64,000 nucleotides of DNA, from positions 62,001 to 126,000 of the forward strand of contig NZ_JADCNH010000005.1 of the NCBI RefSeq assembly GCF_018904615.1, given 5' to 3'. The translations under genes and the position numbers were made by a program. This DNA is from Verticiella alkaliphila (GTDB taxonomy: Bacteria; Pseudomonadota; Gammaproteobacteria; Burkholderiales; Burkholderiaceae_B). Below the pieces are notes generated by a model. It was not told the DNA's origin, ran no database searches, and worked only from the letters and a program-made list of their open reading frames with translations. Below are positions 60,050-64,000 of the stretch, piece after piece (positions within the stretch are counted from its first letter, which is position 1; every line of letters starts with the position of its first letter).

Positions 60050-61039
60050 TCAGTGGTTGGTGATCTTGTTGTCCTTCACGACCCGGTCCCAGCGCTCGAA
60101 TTCGCTCACCAGACGCGTCTTCATGTCGGCGCCCGACTGATACGTCGCCACGGCGCCGATCTTCTCCATCTGCTCGCGCATGCTGTCCTGCGTGAGGATG
60201 ATGCTCAGCTCCTTCTCCAGACGCGCGGTCACGTCGGTCGGGGTGCCGTTGGGCACCACCAGGCCGCTCCACGAACTGGCCGCGAAATCGGGGTAACCCT
60301 GTTCGGAGATCGCCTTCACGTCCGGCAGGAAGGTCTTGCCATCGACCGAGCCCAGGGCCACGGCCTTCAGGCGGCCCGAACGGATGTGCGGCATGGCGGC
60401 GATGGTGTCGGCCATCATCACGCCCACTTGGCCACCGAGTAGATCGGTGATGGCGGGCGCGCTGCCGCTGTAGGGGATGTGCAGCATGTCGAAGCCGGCC
60501 ACGCCCTTCAGTTGTTCCATCGCCAGATGCGCGATGCTGCCGGTACCCGGCGTCGTGTAGTCGACGGACTTGGCCTTGGCGGCAGCGATCAGGCTGGGCA
60601 GATCGCTCACCTCCGGCAGCACCTGAGGATTCACGACGATGACGTACGGCAGGTCGTACACGGTCGCCACGGTGGTGAAGTCGGTACGGACGTCGTAGAG
60701 ATTGTTGCCATAGACGAGCGGCGACACGAGTGCCGGCATGCCGAACATCGAGATCGTGTAGCCGTCGGCCGCCGATTTGACGAAGGCTGCGGTGCCGATG
60801 GACCCCGAGGCGCCCGGCCGGTTCTCGACCACCACGGGCTGGCCAAGACGTTCGGACAGCTTCTGCGCCACGGCGCGCGCAGCGACGTCCGTGGGGCCGC
60901 CGGCCGGGAAGGCCACGATCATGCGCACGGCGCGCTCCGGCCAATCGGCGGCGTGGGCGGTCAGCGGGTTGAAGGCCAGCGCAGCCGCGAGGGACAGCGT
61001 CGAGGCTTGCAGGAATGTTCGACGAGAGGTGTGGCGCAT
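60050..61039 (-). CDS. Bug/TctC-family periplasmic solute receptor
   Basis: The 329-aa protein has a twin-Arg-like leader (RRTFLQASTLSLAAALAF), then VRMIVAFPAGGPTDVAARAV and VENRPGASGSIGTAAFVKSA, the Bug signature. These bind carboxylates for tripartite transport or sensing and are abundant in Bordetella-like bacteria. It is 21 bases downstream of the CoA-transferase gene, suggesting a shared substrate. Confidence 0.92.
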   Translation of the reverse strand: MRHTSRRTFLQASTLSLAAALAFNPLTAHAADWPERAVRMIVAFPAGGPTDVAARAVAQKLSERLGQPVVVENRPGASGSIGTAAFVKSAADGYTISMFGMPALVSPLVYGNNLYDVRTDFTTVATVYDLPYVIVVNPQVLPEVSDLPSLIAAAKAKSVDYTTPGTGSIAHLAMEQLKGVAGFDMLHIPYSGSAPAITDLLGGQVGVMMADTIAAMPHIRSGRLKAVALGSVDGKTFLPDVKAISEQGYPDFAASSWSGLVVPNGTPTDVTARLEKELSIILTQDSMREQMEKIGAVATYQSGADMKTRLVSEFERWDRVVKDNKITNH

Positions 61040-61060
61040 AACTATCTCCTTGTAGTGTGA

Positions 61061-62258
61061 TCAGATGATGTGTTGTGACTTCAGGTCGTTCAGGGCCGCG
61101 TCGTCCAGGCCGAGCAGCTCCTGCAGGACGGCGTGCGTGTGTTCACCCAGGTGCGGCGGATCGTGGCGCACGGAACTGCGGGCGTTGTCGATGACGTAGG
61201 CCGGCGCATGGATGGACTGCGCACCGGCGACGCTGTCGACGTAGTCGTGCAGCAGGCCGGCTTCGCGACTGCGCGCAGACAGCAGCGCTTCGTTCAGACC
61301 ATGCACTTCGCCGCAGGGCACGTCGGCCGCGTGCAGCCGGGCGAGCAGATCGGCCCGGCGCCATTGCGCCAGATGCTCGTACAGGATCGACAGCAGCGCG
61401 TCTCGATGACGCGAGCGCTCGAGATTGGTGGCAAAGCGCGGATCGGCGGCCAGCGCTGGCATCTGCAGGACCTGCTCGCAGAAGCGGCGGAACTGGCCGT
61501 TGTTGCCGACCGCGATCACGAGCGGGCCATCGGCGGCCTCGAAGACGCCGTAGGGCACGATGGAAGGATGCGAGTTGCCGAACTTGGGCGGATCACCGCC
61601 CTGCAGCAAGGCTGCCATTCCGTAATAGGAGGTGATCGCCAGACCGCAGTCGTACAAGGCCATCTGCACGTGGCGCCCATGCCTCGTGCGCGTGCGCTCC
61701 AGCAGCACGGCCAGGATCGCCTGCGCGGCGAGCATGCCGGTGAACATGTCCACGGCAGCCACGCCGAACTTCAGCGGGCCCTGGCCCTCCTCGCCGTTCA
61801 TGGCCATGATGCCGGACTCGCCCTGGATGACGAGGTCGTAGCCGGGACGGCCGCGCTCCGGTCCGAGCACGGAATAGCCGGAGATCGAGCAGTACACGAT
61901 GCCAGGGTTGATGGCCTTGGCCTGGTCGTAGCCAAGACCCATCTTGTCGGCGCCGCCCAGCTTGAAGTTCTGGATGACGACGTCCGACTGCGCGATCAGC
62001 CGGCGCGATCGCCTGGCCCTCCGGGTTCTGCAGATCCAGGCTGATCGAGCGCTTGTTGCGGTTGGCGCTGTTGAAGTAGGACGTGTTGTCCTTGCCCACC
62101 TTCACCCCCCAATCGCGCGTGTCGTCGCCGCGTGTCGGGTGTTCGACCTTGATCACGTCCGCGCCGAGGTCGCCCAGAGCCATGCCGCACAGGGGCCCGG
62201 CGAGTACGCGCGACAGATCCAGGACGCGGAATCCCGCAAGCGGTTGAATGCCCAGCAT
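61061..62258 (-). pseudogene. Class III (CaiB/BaiF) acyl-CoA transferase, interrupted by an indel
   Basis: The first frame (ATG 62258, GGAGGAG upstream) reads GFRVLDLSRVLAGPLCGMAL and DLGADVIKVEHPTRGDDTRD, then fails after EGQAIA. The second carries MGLGYDQAKAINPGIVYCSI, GYDLVIQGESGIMAMNG and the rest. Removing one C, or adding two bases, at 62001-62010 joins them into about 398 aa. It would transfer CoA between carboxylic acids, probably acting on the substrate bound by the Bug receptor. Confidence 0.85.
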
Positions 62259-62380
62259 GTCTATCTCCTCCAGTGGCAGGAATCCCGGCTGCGGCAGACC
62301 TGCGGCACGAAGGGCAGGCCGAGGGGGAACCGGGGCCCGTATTGTCGTCATGCCAGCCCGGCTGACAACCCCAAAAGCCA

Positions 62381-62395
62381 TTGACATCACGTCAA
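62381..62395. promoter_or_regulatory. Palindrome TTGACATCACGTCAA between the CoA-transferase and lysR genes
   Basis: A perfect TTGAC-atcac-GTCAA inverted repeat, followed by ATATT (62399-62403) and AATAT further on. A candidate LysR-type operator controlling the divergent promoters. Confidence 0.45.
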
Positions 62396-62500
62396 AGAAT
62401 ATTGAACATGCAAGCCGCCAATATGCTGTAGAAGCGCCGGCGTCCGCCAGACACGCCGAGGTCCGGCGTCACAAAACTTCGAACGAATCCGTAGAAACCC

Positions 62501-63417
62501 TTGGACCTCCTGTCTCTCTCGATCCTGGTCGCCATCGTCGACAGCGCAATCTCAGCCAGGCTGCCCGCGCTCTCGGCATGTCGCGCGCCAACGTGAGCTA
62601 TCACCTCGCCCAGCTCGAGAAGACGCTGGGCGCCGAGTTGTTGCGGCGCACCCCGCAGGGCATGGACCTCACGCCCGTGGGCGAACGCGTCTACTACCAC
62701 GCCCGCAACATCGTCCACGAATCCGCGGTCGTGCGCGAAGTGGCCAAATCCAGCAAGGACGAGATGACGGGCCGCGTCGGCCTGAGCGCGCCCACAGGCT
62801 ACGGCCAGATGGTGATGGGCCCGTGGCTCATCGAATTCAAACAGCGCTACCCCGGCATCGTGCTCGACATCCGGCTGGAGAACTTTATCGAGAATCTGGT
62901 GCGCGATGGCGTGGACATTGCGCTCAGTGTCATGACCGCACCGCCCCCCATGCTCGTCGCACGCGACCTCGGACTACTGCGCTACGTCGTATGCGCCTCC
63001 CGCCACTGGGCCGAGCAGAACGGCATGCCCCAGACGCTGCAGGCGCTGCAGGGCACGCCGGTCATGACCTCCGGTGGCATTGCCGGCAAGGAGCGCCTGG
63101 TGGCCAGCCGAGACGGCAAGGAAGAACAGGTGCTGCTCAAGCCTACGCTCGTCTCGCGCAATTTCCCCTACCTGCGCGAATGCATCCTGGCGGGTCTGGG
63201 CGTGGGCATCGTGCCGGACTACACCGTGCATCACGACGTGCTTGCCGGGACGGTCGTGACGAGCCTGCGCGATTGCGAGCTCACGATCAACCGCGGCCAC
63301 CTGTATCTGCTCTACATGCCAGGTCGGTTCCAGTCGCGCGCGACGCGCACCCTGATCGACTTCCTGATCGAGAAAATGGGCGGCACCGGCCCCTTGCCCA
63401 AGATCGGTGAGGACTGA
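62501..63417 (+). CDS. LysR-family regulator, apparent one-base frameshift in the HTH region
   Basis: The body reads NLSQAARALGMSRANVSYHL (helix-turn-helix) and an effector domain to the stop at 63417. Upstream codons from TTG 62501 read LDLLSLSILVAIVDS, the normal LysR start, but one base is missing near 62546 (AGCGGC appears as AGCGC). Restored length is 305 aa. It is divergent from the CoA-transferase/Bug genes and probably regulates them. Confidence 0.85.
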
Positions 63418-63533
63418 ATCGGAACACGGGCTCGTTTGACAACGTGTCTCGGTTGTTTCATAATCTTCCCCTTTCCCAAACACGGCTTGCCGTGCATGGG
63501 ATGACTTGCAAATGCCGTTGGTGTTTGCCTGCT

Positions 63534-63607
63534 GGCGCAATGGCAGAGTGGTTATGCACCGGATTGCAAATCCGTAGACCTCGGTTCGATTCCGGGTTGC
63601 GCCTCCA
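63534..63607 (+). tRNA. tRNA-Cys (GCA)
   Basis: 74 nt with acceptor GGCGCAA/TTGCGCC, anticodon loop ATTGCAAAT (GCA anticodon), GGTTCGATTCC T-arm and encoded CCA. Confidence 0.93.
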
Positions 63608-63708
63608 GATTTTTCGCTTCAGCGTCGCCGCTTTGATGCGAAAATTCTGGAAAGCCTTAAAAGTGTGGTATGATCTTTGTCTTTCCTGATCACCGATCAG
63701 CGAAATAC

Positions 63709-63784
63709 GCGGGAGTAGCTCAGTTGGTAGAGCGCAACCTTGCCAAGGTTGAGGTCGCGAGTTCGAGACTCGTCTCCCGCTCCA
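63709..63784 (+). tRNA. tRNA-Gly (GCC)
   Basis: 76 nt with acceptor GCGGGAG/CTCCCGC, anticodon loop CTTGCCAAG, GAGTTCGAGACTC T-arm and encoded CCA. TATGAT (63669-63674) is a possible -10 of the promoter. Its last 18 bases differ from the ICE att repeat at two positions, so it is a second, non-identical tRNA-Gly gene. Confidence 0.95.
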
Positions 63785-63831
63785 ATTTATGATCTACAGA
63801 CTTCCACTGACGTCTGTAAGTCATTGAAAAG

Positions 63832-63852
63832 AGGAGCTTCGGCTCCTTTTTT
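63832..63852 (+). terminator. Terminator after tRNA-Gly
   Basis: AGGAGC-ttcg-GCTCCT followed by TTTTT, 47 nt past the tRNA. The rest of the window (63853-64000) shows no gene I can support. Confidence 0.88.
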
Positions 63853-64000
63853 CATTCCAGCGAAAGCCACGGAAGTCCACTGACAGCCACCATTTTTGAG
63901 GCCAAAAACAAGGCCAAAGAATGCGGGTCGTGCCGGTTCCGGGTTGTTGCTGGGGTTGGATCGGGATGACAAGCAGCATCGGGCCTAAGTCCAAGACTTA

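Noticed and set aside
1-64000. CRISPR arrays, insertion sequences and prophage modules
   Set aside because: No regularly spaced repeats, transposase genes with terminal inverted repeats, or phage structural genes were found. The 23-bp palindromes are too few and irregular for an array.

Overview
The window is GC-rich DNA from a betaproteobacterium. It is most likely a member of the Burkholderiales and plausibly Alcaligenaceae, judged from the Bug-type solute receptor, the fruBKA/LacI-type fruR cluster, codon use and tRNA sequences; the species is an inference. About 48.9 kb (1-48879) is the right-hand part of an integrative and conjugative element (ICE) of the ICEclc / PAGI-2 / PFGI-1 / SPI-7 class. 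It ends at an 18-bp tRNA-Gly attachment repeat at 48862-48879. The remaining 15 kb is chromosome. The integrase, the relaxase and the other end of the ICE lie outside the window.

ICE layout, read in the direction of transcription (right to left, minus strand). (1) 48.1-43.6 kb: a regulatory and partition module of a 250-aa BisR-position protein, AlpA, ParA, a small HicA-like protein, a ParB-like protein and a DUF2857 protein, matching the bisR-alpA-parA-shi-bisD-bisC region of ICEclc. (2) 43.6-38.0 kb: replication and DNA processing (STY4528-type replication protein, TIGR03761, DUF3158, SSB, topoisomerase III), with three copies of a 23-bp palindrome in the intergenic gaps. (3) 37.4-21.9 kb: an accessory block of two DNA methyltransferases, a helicase, DUF3577, DUF3275, DUF3085 and about a dozen small unknown proteins, many in units with their own terminator and a folded leader. 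(4) 21.7-1.6 kb: the mating-pair-formation (type IV secretion) genes in three operons: pilL to TIGR03747 through traD; RAQPRD to virB4 and a dsbA-like gene; and TIGR03757 to traG, with a radC-like gene between the last two. (5) 1-1.5 kb: a RES-type toxin gene and DUF3742 on the opposite strand.

The most unusual signal is a family of five copies of a 105-138-nt multi-hairpin element (6978-7115, 30224-30359, 31864-31968, 34777-34902, 35671-35799). All lie on the minus strand, 70-85 nt upstream of five unrelated genes (radC-like, DUF3577 and three unknowns). The stems change in compensating pairs between copies, so the fold is conserved. The copies may be structured RNA leaders or single-strand-active sites used during conjugation. 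Other shared signals are an ATTGTTTGC-type motif about 60-75 nt upstream of the three tra operons and topB, and hairpins that pair with the ribosome binding site of several accessory genes.

The chromosomal part holds a deletion scar between SnoaL-like and TetR fragments, the fructose phosphotransferase operon fruBKA with its divergent LacI-type regulator and an 18-bp palindromic operator, a large DKNYY-like protein, a TPM-domain membrane protein, a Bug-type receptor, a class III CoA-transferase with a divergent LysR regulator, then tRNA-Cys and tRNA-Gly.

A caution: ten genes on both sides of the ICE junction are each interrupted by an apparent single-base indel, nearly always one base missing from a G or C run. 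This looks more like a sequence-quality artefact than gene decay. I describe the restored proteins and mark each break.
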